This document shows positions 34,380 to 45,365 of a DNA stretch of 64,000 nt, in pieces. This DNA comes from Chlorops oryzae (lineage: Eukaryota > Arthropoda > Insecta > Diptera > Chloropidae). Position numbers and translations under genes: made by a program. The stretch lies in contig CM035807.1 in the NCBI GenBank assembly GCA_020466095.1, forward strand, positions 39,582,348 to 39,646,347, read 5' to 3'. The notes below the pieces were generated by a model that searched no databases, was not told the DNA's origin, and saw nothing but the letters and a program-made list of their open reading frames with translations. How positions within the stretch are numbered: the stretch's first letter is position 1; each line of letters starts with the position of its first letter.

Positions 34380-35145
34380 GTGCCTGAATACAAGAACATT
34401 TGATAGTTATTCCAATTGTCCACACACAATTTTTTCGAAATTAGGATTAATGACGGTGAGGCGGGACATTTCTTCCTGCGTTCTCGCTACTTAGCGATTA
34501 TTTGAAAGAAATTGTGTGTGGACATTGGGATTAGAAGTTGTTAAAATGAAAGTGGCATACGGAGCCGGGCTTTACTGATGCACTTACCTTAGAAAAGTTC
34601 TACCAGACTTATGAAAGTTAAAAAATCGGAAAAATCTACGATTTCCAAAATTTTTCTGATTTACAATATATTATATTATATTATACCATAATTTTGCGTA
34701 TGAAGCATTTAAACTTTTAAAATCTCTATCCAGTTCCATTAGTTACATTTTAAGCCCTTATATGTCCAGATCAGGTAAAAAATTAGAGCGATATTCGAGA
34801 ATTAACAAATCTTAAGCGTTGAATTTAAATATGAATTGTACCCTCAAGGTATGCATGTCATATTTAAGGTTGAAATTGTCTATTAGTGTTGAGTATTTTT
34901 CAGTGGAATTTTGTTCGAGCTTTAATCCATGATAAACATAATTTCACTGTATGTTTCTGATATCGTGGTTATGTTGCTATATTTTCAGGAAAGCCCACGA
35001 TTTTGAATATCAAAATTTTTCTATGTATATCCGAATAATATTTAATATTTAAGCTAATAGGACTATTTAGAAAAAAATTGGAGGGTATGCGTTTCGATTT
35101 TTCAGAAAATAAAATCCTTCCTTATATCTTGGGACACCCTAATGT
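34380..35145 (+). repeat. Host repeat copy C
   Basis: Colinear with copy B from CAAGAACATTTGATAGTTA through GGAGGGTATGCG. It holds the empty site of the 3.5-kb transposon at 34883-34885 (CTATTAGTGTTGAG) and of the AGT-flanked MITE near 34949. It has its own insertion at 34410-34530. Confidence 0.85.
34407..34533. mobile_element. 121-bp hairpin MITE with TTA target duplication
   Basis: The element is 34410-34530. Inverted ends GTCCACACACAATTT and AAATTGTGTGTGGAC lie 6-7 bases inside TTCCAAT / ATTGGGA. TTA flanks both sides (34407-34409 and 34531-34533). Copy B (about 29104) reads GATAGTTAGAAG with a single TTA, confirming the site. The TTA duplication fits PIF/Harbinger or CACTA-type donors. 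Confidence 0.9.
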
Positions 35146-35560
35146 CCATCCGTCTGTCTGTTTGTATACAGTTTTCTTATCGAAGAAGTTGAGCTATCTT
35201 GACAAAATTAGGTGTGCGAGCTCACGGGGACATGAATAAGAACAAGTTTGAGGATGGAACCCGATCGGACCATAATTAAGGGTACTTCCAGTACTAGGGT
35301 CTGTAAAAAAAATCCCAAAACTGCCCCAAAATCAGACTTTTCCGAAATATTTCAATGCAATTCCGAATAGAAGCGTACATTTAAACTCATATTAAAACTA
35401 AAAAAAAATTTGGAAAACTGGGCGTGCCAAAGGGGTGGTTTTAACAAAGAAACTGAACAAAAATCGGTATATAGCCCCAAAACCTCTGCTATATTATTTC
35501 TTAATGGTCCTGCCTTTTTGGAGGCGGTTTAAAAATTATTTAAACATGTATATCTTTTAA
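35145..35560. repeat. Dispersed repeat with CAGTACTAGGGTCTGT motif, copy 2
   Basis: Contains CCGTCTGTCTGTTTGTATACAG, CTTCCAGTACTAGGGTCTGT and AACTGGGCGTGCCAAAGG. Homologous to 16290-16965 and 60690-61130; non-coding. Confidence 0.7.
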
Positions 35561-36269
35561 AGGGCTGCACAAATACATTTAAAACGGCTTTCAACGCATT
35601 TGTTGAAATTCAAATATAAATATTTCTTGAACTTAATTTTTAAAATCAAGTAGCAATATGTATACAAAATTTGATTTGAAATCTAGTAAAGGTCCTGCAG
35701 TAACTTTGAAGATGATTTGCTTAACGTGACTACTCACGTCACCAGAAACAAATGAAGAAGTTGAAATGAAGATAAAGATTGTAGCAAGTGCAACTAGAAA
35801 ATAAATAGATACAAGAGGGAAATCAAATATTGTAAAATTTTCTGTCCTTGTATTTACAAAAACTTTGCATGACAAATTAAAAGCATTTTGAAATACTGTA
35901 CGATACATATGAGTACACATGAGTTTAATTTTTTTTATTTATTTCTATATTTAAATGCAAACACATTATTTAATTGATTGCATTATTGGGTCGTATGCAT
36001 AATAATGAGTTCTAACCTTTCTCTCAAGTTTTTGAGCAGTTGCTCACTTTAGTATGCATAAAAAAACAATTACTCATGAGCTCAATCTCATGTTTTGAGA
36101 TTGATCTCACTGCTGAGCAATTGCTTAATATATAAAGCTCTCTCTGAGTCCGAGCTAATACTTGTATGCATAAAAACCACCTTCAGCTCGATTCCTTGAG
36201 ATCAAACTCCTATTTTGGTGAGACTGGTAGGCTTTTACTTAGTTTAACTAAAGAACGCAATCAGTGAAA

Positions 36270-37282
36270 ATGGCTGAATATTTCCTAAGTGAAAAGCAAA
36301 AAATATATAAACAACGTTCATCCATTCTTGAAAATGACAAATTCAAAGACTATACCGGTTCGAAAGTAAAAACGTAGAGTGGCTAGCTCAGAATTTTCTC
36401 GATAATGTAAATGAAACCCGAGGAGGAGGATTAAGCAAACTTAATAAAATGCGAATTTATTTAAGATTTGTTGGGAACCCCGGATTTCAAGTAGGAATTG
36501 GTAATACCATTGGAGTACATCAGACCACAGTTTCACGCACAATAAAACATGTTGCCAACGCAATCCAAAAAGTGGGAAGATATCAAAATAGCACAGACGC
36601 TATGGGCTTCTTAGTACAAATTTCCCTTTGCAATCGGAGCTATCGATTGCACCCATATTAGAATAAAAAATCCTTCTCTCACAGTGATGACTACGTTAAC
36701 AGGAAAGGGTACTATTCTATGAATGTCCAAGCAACATGCAATGCAGACGAATTGTTTACTAGTGTAGAAATTGCTTGGCCTGGATCAGTTCATGATTCCC
36801 GAATTTTACGTAATAGCTCAATCTACCAAACAATGGAAAACGCAGCAAATGAAGCACTTTTGCTTGGGGATGAAGGCTATGGCCTTTCGAAGTGGCTTTT
36901 GACACCATTTAGAAATCCTCAAACGAATATTGAGAAAAGTTACAACAAAATATTTACAAAAGAAAGATCAAATTGAACGTTGCTTTGGGCAATTGAAACA
37001 ACGATTTCCCATTTTGCAATATAAGATCCGTGTTGCAACTGAATTGGCTCCAATAGTTATTGCAAATTGCTTCGTTCTGCATAACATTGCGAAACTTTTA
37101 AATGACAATCTGGTTCTAATGGAGAGCTTAAACAGATCAGATGAGCATTATTTCGATGAAGAGGAGTTAGAACGACCAGGAAGGCAAAGAAGAAGTGACG
37201 AAGCGAAAGCTAAGAGACAGACTTTGCAAACATGTTATTACAATAGAAAAAAATTCTTTATTCAATATTATGTTTATATGTA
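36270..37282 (+). pseudogene. HARBI1-type DDE transposase (PIF/Harbinger), frameshifted
   Basis: The start at 36270 (MAEYFLSEKQKIYKQ) is followed by a frame break near 36370. The piece at 36449 carries the helix-turn-helix (GVHQTTVSRTIKHV). A break near 36600-36720 crosses the first catalytic region (AIDCTHIRIKN). The piece at 36719 contains ATCNADELFTSVEIAWPGSV followed by HDSRIL (second Asp) and LLGDEGYGL. The last piece (36930-37283) contains IERCFGQLKQRFP with the catalytic Glu and FVLHNIAKLL. Together these are the DDE superfamily 4 motifs of Harbinger transposases, about 330 residues when intact. Three or more frame changes make it non-functional unless assembly errors are involved. Overlapping minus and plus frames here are shadows. 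Confidence 0.9.
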
Positions 37283-37449
37283 AAAAAAAATCCAAAATTT
37301 GAAAAGGAATTTTTTAATTTGGTACCATTCCATTCGCTTTTTTCCATTCTTTGCATTTTTAAAGAATTTTTTTGCTTTCAAAAAAGCCTTTCATTTTGGA
37401 AACTCAAGTTTTTTGCCCATTGTTTCTAAACCAAAATTTGTTGCTCTTT

Positions 37450-38100
37450 CCATTTTTAGTCAAAAGAAAGAAAAAACAAAAACAAATCCGAGCTTTGGCA
37501 AGTCATAAACCAATTTTTGTTGTTTTGTTTTTATACTCGAATTTTGTTCGTCATCTACCTTGCGTTTATTTGAATTTAACGGCAATGATGACTGTAATGT
37601 TGTTGTTTGTAACAGATTACATTCGCTACCTGATCCCAAAGACAATGCACCTGTAGAGAATATTTACCTTATGGTGAATGCAAATGTTTGATCTACCTGT
37701 GTACATATGTTGTAGTTTTGTACAAAAACACAACTTACCTGAAAATTTGTGAATTGTAGGATTCTCTTTTTCGCCCAACAATGCAACCATTTCTTTTTCC
37801 CAATTTTTTAATAAAATTTTTCTGTTACCGGTCTTATTTAAATCGGTTTTTTGCTTTGCTCGACACTTCATATTGGAATTTTTTAAATTATATTTTTCTT
37901 GTTTTGTTTTGCTTAAATATTTCTTTAATTTTCATTTTCCACTTTGGTCAAAATTTCTTCTTTTTTAGTTCGCAATACTGGAAGCTGACATTTTTCTAAT
38001 AATATTTTGCGCTGTTTAATTTTCTCAATTAAAAATAAATTAATGTCGCCTTGAACGTCCTCTGCGTTCTCCTCAACGCTGTCCTCTTCGGTCGACCTCA
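37450..38100 (-). pseudogene. Myb/SANT-like second protein of the PIF/Harbinger element
   Basis: From ATG 38100 the minus strand encodes an acidic N-terminus (MRSTEEDSVEENAEDVQGD) and a basic helix (EKIKQRKILLEKCQ). After a stop it continues near 37870 as MKCRAKQKTDLNKTGNRKI, LKNWEKEMVALLGEKENP and HKFSG followed by a GTAAGT donor. Further exon-like sequence (LPLNSNKRKVDD) is at about 37530-37640. The order matches the trihelix/Myb-like DNA-binding partner that PIF/Harbinger elements carry beside the transposase. The helix between the two pieces is lost, so the copy is broken. Family assignment is by motif and context. Confidence 0.7.
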
Positions 38101-38380
38101 TTGTTAATAATATGCAAAAAAACACTTGCACTCTTAATAATTTTAACTGTTTAATGATGCATAAAATATGCGTTGCAACAACAAATCTACATAGCAAGAG
38201 AAAAGAGCTTTCGGCTTCGTCTCAAAGTTTTTGAGTTCTTTGTGGTGAGCTCAAACTCAGTTTATTGCATACGAAATTGAGTTCAAGCAAGAGCAAACGG
38301 TTGATCTCAGGTAGCTGAGCTTAAGCTCGATCGACTCAACTCAGAGTTTAATCTGATTATTATGCATACGACCCATTATT

Positions 38381-39054
38381 ATAAATACATACATAGCTGA
38401 GCATGCTTCTGTTTCGCTTATTAAATTTCGTGCAAGAGAAAAGGCTCTTTTCCTCCAACATATTTTTTTTCGTTTTTCGCTCAGTTTTTTTTAATAATAT
38501 TAAAGAATATTTTTCATATATATTTGCTTTCACGTTTTGTTCTTTATGAAGAATGATAATATCTGACGTACATATTTGTTTTAGGAAGTAAAAAATGTTC
38601 TTAATTTTTGTTTTACAAATCATTACTGATTTTGATTTGATGCTATAAGAAATGACACAGTATTTGTTCTATAAAATCCAAATAGAAAGCATTCACTATT
38701 TGAAATTCTAAATCATATGAATTTAAGTCTGCTCTACATAGTGTACACTAAAATCATATACATTTGTGCAGCACTGTAATATCTATTACCTCGTTTATAC
38801 GGACACATATGCCGGTTTGATTGAAACTGCTTTAACTCAGAACGCATCCATAAACTGGTTTTTAAAACGTTTTGAAAATTCGATTTGTGTTGAGTCCTAC
38901 TCAGTTTCGAATCGCTTCTTTATTTCTTCGTTCGCTAGCTTCAATCGTATACATCATCGATAGTTTCAAATCGGTTTGAAAAAAAATGTTTCTTAAGCTG
39001 CAATCATTCATGGCATCAGACGGCATAACAGAACATAACGTAATATAAAACAAG
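38381..39054. other. Non-coding stretch, nothing recognised
   Basis: AT-rich sequence between the Harbinger element and the GGGCGTGGC repeat. The short frames carry no recognisable domain. Confidence 0.5.
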
Positions 39055-39765
39055 TAACTAAGCTATAGTCGGTCAAGCCCGACTTTGAAATGCCCAGCGT
39101 CCCGACATTATTGGCGCACTATAGTTTGCCTCTCCATTTGTAGGCGGGATAAATAAATTTGAATTTGAAGCTTTTACGTCTTTTACTTCGGATGTTACGA
39201 AAAATCTATATTTGTGGGCGTGGCAGTGGGCGGCACACAAACATTTTTTTCCTACACCTTTCATTCGCTTTGGTTAACCTATGTTGCGAATTTGAAGCTT
39301 CTTCGCCTTTTACTTCGGAAGTTAGGAAAAAACTCCATTTGTGGGCGTGGCAGTGGGCGGAACAAATAAATTTTTTTCTGATACCTTTCATTCACCTTGG
39401 TCAACCTATGTTGCGAATTTGAAGCTTCTACGCCTTTTACTTCACAAGTTACGATAAATCCTTATTTTGTGGGCGTAGCTCGAGGAGGATGGCGTCCATT
39501 TTTTTTCCAGGATATGTACTTTTTCGTAGTTTACCAGTACACCAAATATCAATGAAATGTGTTGAGTGGTTCGAAAGTTACAAGCATTTTACTGAAAACC
39601 CAATAAATTCATTTGTGGGCGTGGAAGTGGGCGGATGTCCCCCATTTTTACTTAGGATCATACTTGGACCCCGATATAACTGTGTGCCAAACTTCGACTT
39701 GATTAGTCCAGCCGTTTCTATTTGCACAAAATTATTATACATACCCTGCTTACGCTGGGTATAAA
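39055..39765. repeat. GGGCGTGGC dispersed repeat with ~127-bp units, copy 2
   Basis: Starts GTCGGTCAAGCCCGACTTTG as at 18335. Units beginning TTGTGGGCGTGGCAGTGGGC lie at about 39212 and 39339, with diverged units near 39465 and 39614. It ends in CTTACGCTGGGTATAAAA, a common end of this fly repeat. Non-coding. Confidence 0.9.
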
Positions 39766-40520
39766 ACATATACGCTTTTTGAGTATTCAGTGAAGACATA
39801 AGAAACATAAGAGCACAGAAGATGCAATGTTGCAACTTGCGCACATTGCGGAAAAGGGGAAAAAATTATTTCCGCAATTTCTCAAGAAATAATTAACAAA
39901 CGCTTGTAAATCAGTCCGGGACATGCTGAAAAGTAATAAATATGAAAATTTTTTTTAAGTATTCAAAAAAATTCGAAAAAAAATGCAAAAAACTCAAAAT
40001 ATTCAAAAAAAAATTCAAACAAATGTTCAAAAAATTCAAAATATTCAAAAAACTCACAGTCAAAAATTCCAAATCAGATTGATTTAGTATTTTTTTATTT
40101 TGTTTTGGCTTAAGTATAATGGCTGGGCTAGATCAAGCCGTATATGCCAGGGTATTCCTCTGATGTGTTGATTAACGTAGTACTTCTCGGTTAAGTGACC
40201 GTCGTCGAGTTGCAGAAATCCAAGTTAAATGACATTTGTCAAACAACGATATAGATGATAAATTCGTCGTGTATCTTAGCCGGTGACAGTGTAGCCCGAG
40301 CTACACAGGCAGAGCGACGATAGCAACAATTCGTTACAGTATATCGAAAGTGTGCACCGTGGCTTCACTGGCTGACAATATATGCCACGGTAGGAGCATT
40401 TAAAATCGAATTATATATATTAGTTATGAAATGATATTTGCAACATTACTTTGTAAAATCAAAAATTGAAGTAATCATACTATTTGTACTACTTTTAACT
40501 CTTTAAATTCTATATTCTAT
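39766..40520. other. Non-coding stretch left of the I-like LINE
   Basis: Includes an AATTCAAAA-rich simple region (39950-40070) and a short palindrome GTGTAGCCCGAGCTACAC near 40290. No gene was recognised. The sequence at 40400-40520 is the 3' flank of the LINE and does not resemble the BEL/Pao sequence found at the LINE's other end. Confidence 0.5.
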
Positions 40521-40524
40521 ATTC

Positions 40525-43470
40525 TTTTTTTTTTTTGTTTTTTTATTTTCAATAAGCAATTGGAATTAAAAATCAACTTTCGCGTCTTCCAGAAAGTTTG
40601 CAAGTTCGACCCAGTTTTCAAATTTTCCGTTGTTTAGCATCTCAAAGAAGTTATCGTTTAAGGCAAAAATCTTGAACTTGTCACGGAGACGATCAAAGGC
40701 AGGACATTCAAACACGAGATGTTGGAAGGATTCCACCATCCCACAAAAGCATAGATTTGAGTTAATGGCGCCGATTGTTTTTAAGAAGGTTTTGTCATAC
40801 GTGTGACCAGTAATTATTCTATTAATCGTTTTGATACTTTAAGGCGGTAGATATATCTTCCAAAACCACGGTTTTTTTTTCTTATAACTGGGAATACTTT
40901 CCCAAAAATGGAGGCACCCCCACTGTCATGCCCAAGTTAATCACTATACCAACCTGCATAAATTTTATCTTCGATTTTGCTAAGTGCCTCACAATCCGAG
41001 AGGTCAGCCTCCGTTGGAATCCCGTCATGACAGGCCTCCTTCGCCAGCCAGTCAGCCCTTTAATTGAAAGGGATGCCTATATGGCTAAAGTCCACACAAC
41101 ATGCACTTCATGGAACGCGTACCTCGTAATCAGATTGTGGATTCTAGCGACAAAGAAGTTGTCAGCTGTTTTCTTATTTAGCAGCTGACAGGCAACGAGG
41201 CTATCAGTAAAGATAGCTAATTTCACTACCCCCTTGTTGTGGGCTACAATGATCGAGAAAAGAATGGCCATTAGTTCTAGACTGGAGGAGAATGATTTGT
41301 TTATTTTGAATTTGAGGGGTTCACTTTTATCTAAGTATATGAAAGACTGCGCAGCCTGTGGTACTGTCACCTATTGATGTGTCTGTAGCAAAAGCAGAGA
41401 AACCGTTGTCCAGATATGATCTCAGTTTCACTAGATAGTCCATTTTTACCTTTTCTACATCTAGGTTGGAACTGTTGCCTGTGTATGTTTTCGGTATAAT
41501 TGTGAGTCTTGAGGAGGGAATGTACCCAGTGTTAGTATTTATATTTTCGAATAAGTCTTCAAACATTGAGAAAACATGCGCATAACTTGAGTTAACTAGT
41601 TTGTTGGACCGAATGTGCTCATACAGTGGAGGGTTACTGAACTTGATTTTTACTAATTCTCTGGCCGTGAGCAATATGGACCGTTCATGTGGAGGGAGCT
41701 CATTTGCAAGTGCGCACATCAGGCGAATGGGTATGGCGGGCGTTAAGCCCAGGCATCTTCTGATGAACGGATGTTGCAGAGCTGAAATTTTTTTGTCCAC
41801 AGTTTTTACATTTTTTAATGCTGCAGATGTCCTACATTATTCGATCTTGGATCGGACCAATGATTTGTAGAGATTTAAGGATATAGACGGATGCAGGCCC
41901 GCCTTGATCGTGGTGAGGCGTTTGAATAGATTTAAGTTGGGCTGAGAGGTTTCCGCTTCCATTTCGTAGTGTTCATGGACCTTCAGTGATGAGCTTATTT
42001 TTCTGCCAAGGAATTTGATGCTGTTGACAATTGGAATCGTTTGGTCGTTAAATGAGAAACTGAATAAGTTGCTTCTACTTCTGACTAGATAGAGAAGTTT
42101 AGTTTTTTTAACCTTGAAGGATAAGTTTAGATTAGAATAAGCATACCAGAAGCTTTGAATTTTCTCTTGAAGTTTGACTGCCGCTCGATCAGGCGACCAA
42201 TCGTACGCAAGGATTATGAAGTCATCAGCGAATTGGTAAATCGAGGTGCACTCATCCTTCAAATCATGGAGGCTACTGGTGTATAGGTTAAAGAGGCATG
42301 GGGATAAATAGCTGCCCTGGGGGAGACCATCAAAACCCTCAGCTGTTTCATCACCCAGTTTGAGAACACTTAACGCAAGAAAGTTTTTGATCCAGTTTGA
42401 GTACGCTTTGTCCACGCCAATGTTTTCGAGAATTTCCGCGAGTTTTTTGAGGCTCACACAGTTGTAGGCGTAACTAATGTCAATGGAAAACAAGAAAACT
42501 TTCATATTATTTTTTGTTAGGGTGCACACTTTGTGTAGAAGTTGATTCACACACATGGCAGCAGATTTGTTTTTTTTGGTAGGTAAAGCTATTGTTTGGT
42601 AGAAGGTTAAAGGTTTGTAGAAAGTTGTCAAGTCTATTTTTTATCAACAGGTTTATTATCTTCGGAAAACCGGAAATTAAAGAAATGGGACGGAAGTTGG
42701 CGATGCTAGAAAGGTCCTTGTCTTTTTTCGGAATGGGGACTATTTAAATTACTCTCCAGCAGTCAAGAAAAAGGTTGTATCCAAAGGTATTGTTTATAGC
42801 GTTAAGAATTATGGTCGGTCCATTTGGACGCCGATCTACGGAAATCACCCCTCATCGCTTTCACAAATCTCCATGACTCCTTTGAATTCGCATTAATGTT
42901 AAGTTCTTCGATTCTCTTCATATAGCATTCCCTTTTAGCTTTTTTAACCTCTTTTTTCCACAAACACGCCAGATGGAGATATTCTTCGCAGTTAGAAGGA
43001 CTCGTCTTTGCATTAGCTTTTTTAAAGGCAGCAGTTATTATTTTGAAAAGAGGGGACAGTTCTTGGTTCCACCACATTTTGGGTTTGAAGCCATGTTTTA
43101 ACGAGATGGTAATTTTTGAAATTTCTAGCTGTGTGGTCTGCTGAATCCACTCAAAGTTTGGCTCAAAGGAAACCTTGCTAAGGGCCTTCAGCAGTTTTTC
43201 GCTGCAGAGAAACGTTGTTTGATCAACTGTAATTGATTCAGATTCAATCAAAATAGGAAAATGGTGGCTGCCACCCAGCCGACAGTCAATCACTTCCCAC
43301 GTAGTGGAAAACTTGCAGTATGAAAATTTGAGATCGAGTATTGAGCCAGAGCCCGACAAAAGGTCATTCATAAAAGTGGGTTGTGAATTGTTGAGGCACC
43401 ACATATTGGAGCTGAGCATCAGTCTTGCCAGGTTATTGCCCCTGTTGGAAACACAACAGTCACCGAACAT
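40525..43470 (-). pseudogene. I-like LINE ORF2, 3' half: endonuclease end, RT, RNase H, zinc motif
   Basis: Reading down the minus strand: the endonuclease C-terminus (GSILDLKFSYCKF, GSHHFPIL; 42802-43470); a frameshifted linker with NFRPISLISGFPKI (about 42650-42760); RT motifs FSIDISYAYNCVS, GLPQGSYLSPCLFNLY and FADD (41837-42631); a thumb/linker region (41327-41800); and RNase H (SSSLELMAILFS, FTDSLVACQLL; 41077-41370). It finishes with a C-terminal Cys/His motif (CFCG, FQHLVFEC) near 40690-40755 and a stop near 40575. A T run at 40527-40540 is the poly(A) tail of this strand. An RNase H domain after RT places it in the I group. At least three frame changes are present. Confidence 0.92.
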
Positions 43471-43879
43471 TTTGCTGGGAGCGTACGAAAAAAAATACGC
43501 GTTGGTATTTCTTTTCGTACGGGTAAGAAGTTTTGATTAATTACATTGACGAAAATAAAAAGTGCAGCGACTGGCGTCGCGATGGCGACGTAGAGTGGCA
43601 CGTTTAGTGTGCAACTCGAAGATTTTCTAAATTTTGAAAAAGGTAACAATAAGAAATCCCCTGTTGGAAACACAACAGTCACCGAACATTTTGCTGGGAG
43701 CGTACGAAACGAAATACGCGTTGGTATTTCTTTTCGTACGGGTAAGAAGTTTTGATTAATTACATTGACGAAAATAAAAAGTGCAGCGACTGGCGTCGCG
43801 ATGGCGACGTAGAGTGGCACGTTTAGTGTGCAACTCGAAGATTTTCTAAACTTTGAAAAAGGTAACAATAAGAAATCCC
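43442..43879. repeat. Two 219-bp tandem repeats spanning the LINE inversion junction
   Basis: Units 43442-43660 and 43661-43879 differ at only a few bases. Each unit holds about 38 bp of the minus-strand endonuclease sequence (CTGTTGGAAACACAACAGTC onward to GCTGGGAGC) joined to about 180 bp of the plus-strand 5' UTR (GTACGAAAxGAAATACGCG, GGCGTCGCGATGGCGACG). The fusion junction itself is therefore duplicated. Confidence 0.92.
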
Positions 43880-44989
43880 TTGCTTGCAAGAGGATTCAAG
43901 CAAGTAAAAATTGTGAAAAAATATAAAGGCATATTGATTCAATTGGCGTTGAAAATGTGTTGACTGATGTTTCAGTTAAATGTCATGATGCGGGTAGAGC
44001 GTCGTCGTCTTCCAAAATGGCGGTCGAGGTAGCCGACATTGAAGTGACGTCTGCTTACAGTGTTGATTCAAGTATTGTAATCCAAAAGAATAATGATGTG
44101 TCCTTAGGAGCTAACCCCGCTGTTGTGCCCAATACAACTAATTCTGGTCAGAATAAGACTGATATTTCTAGTAAAGGCATTTTTGCCTATCCTCCCGAGT
44201 TTAAAGGTGTGCCGTTCATACTGAGTGATACCTCTAGATCCGATTACTGTAGAGACAAAAACTTTAACAACGGATTTTTTTTCTACCAATTTATCAGAGA
44301 CTGCGGTCTTGAAAATATTAGACAAATCGATGCCTTAGGAAAGACTCTGTTAAAAATAACTTTTGAAAATGCCATATCAGCTAGTAATTGCATTAGCAAC
44401 GAAAAATTAAGAGCGAAGGGATTGATTCCCTTCATCCCCCGGTCTGCCGTCGAAACTTATGGAGTAATTAGAGGGATTTTGATAGAATACTCTGAGTAAG
44501 AGATGCTCCAAGGCATTATATCGGATATAAAAATAGCATCGGTTCAGCGTTTCAAATGCCGTGAAACTGACAAGCCCTCGGTTTTCGTGCCCATAGGGAC
44601 AGTAAAAATTGGGTTCATGGGTGAAGCAATACCCAAACCAGTAAAATTCGAACATGTCATGTTTCAAGTCAATAACTACATTCCTCCATTAAAACAATGT
44701 TTTAACTGTGGTAGGCTCGGTCACACAGCCAATTCGATCCAAAAAACGGTGCATACGGTGTGGTAAAGATGAAGGGTGTCCGCCTTCTGGCCCTCAAAAG
44801 GGTATACTATGTGGCGTAGACAGCCATAGTGCATCGGAAAAAGAAAAATGCAGTGTCTGGCAAAAAGAACGTTATATAAACCTCATCAAAACTGTTAAAA
44901 AAATTTCTCGTAGGCAGGTAGTCAATACCTATTTCAATGGTTCCAACAATCGTTTTAGTCTAGAGGAGTCGGAGTTCCCCCCTTGAGTC
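43880..44989 (+). pseudogene. I-like LINE ORF1 (gag-like nucleic-acid chaperone), broken
   Basis: The frame from 43957 runs through a RRM-like region (GIFAYPPEFKGVPFIL, FYQFIRDCGLENIRQIDAL) to an in-frame TAA at 44497. It continues in the same frame from 44503 (LQGIISDIKIASVQRFKC) to a CCHC knuckle (CFNCGRLGHTA, about 44697-44730). A frameshift near 44735 moves it to the frame of CIRCGKDEGCP and a third knuckle-like CGVDSHSASEKEKC, ending at 44986. ORF1 proteins of I elements bind the LINE RNA. The stop and frameshift make this copy inactive. An internal promoter probably lies in the 5' UTR just upstream (43480-43950). Confidence 0.85.
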
Positions 44990-45365
44990 AGACGAAGGAA
45001 AGGTGTGAGACTCAGAATACCAACCATATTGTTAACCACACCTTAACAAAAAAAAAAGTACAGTCAGGTTGCGAGACAGCGTAACATCAAAAAGAGATTG
45101 AATCTCTACCCCAGTATTCTCAAGGCGCTCAGTCAAATTTTTCGTTAACTCAAAGTCAAACCAAAGCAGAAAAATCTCTTCCGGTCCGCCACACTTTAGT
45201 CCGAAACTCTCACTCTGAGGAACAGGTGGAGAAGATGGAAAAACTGGTCTTCGATCTTATAATATTCGTCAAACGCTTATGCTATGAGATCGGCAACCCT
45301 GGTATTGCGAATGAATTTAGCAAATTCAAAAATTCAGCAAAAAGCTGATGGACTCAATATAAACT

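Larger units (their letters stand above)
35982..38380. mobile_element. Decayed PIF/Harbinger transposon with both genes
   Basis: The ends GGGTCGTATGCATAATAAT (35988-36006) are perfectly inverted at 38356-38374. ATTATT flanks both sides (35982-35987, 38375-38380), so the duplication is ATT or longer. Subterminal regions are rich in GAGCTCAA/TTGAGCTC-like motifs. The 2.39-kb element carries a HARBI1-type transposase on plus and a Myb/SANT-like protein on minus, the usual two-gene arrangement of this superfamily. Confidence 0.93.

Noticed and set aside
35633..35920. 95-codon minus-strand frame with a hydrophobic segment
   Set aside because: No recognisable family and no support from context; could be chance in AT-rich sequence.
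43419..43889. Minus-strand frame with two copies of a ~70-residue peptide
   Set aside because: It is the translated 219-bp tandem duplication of the LINE junction and not a protein repeat.
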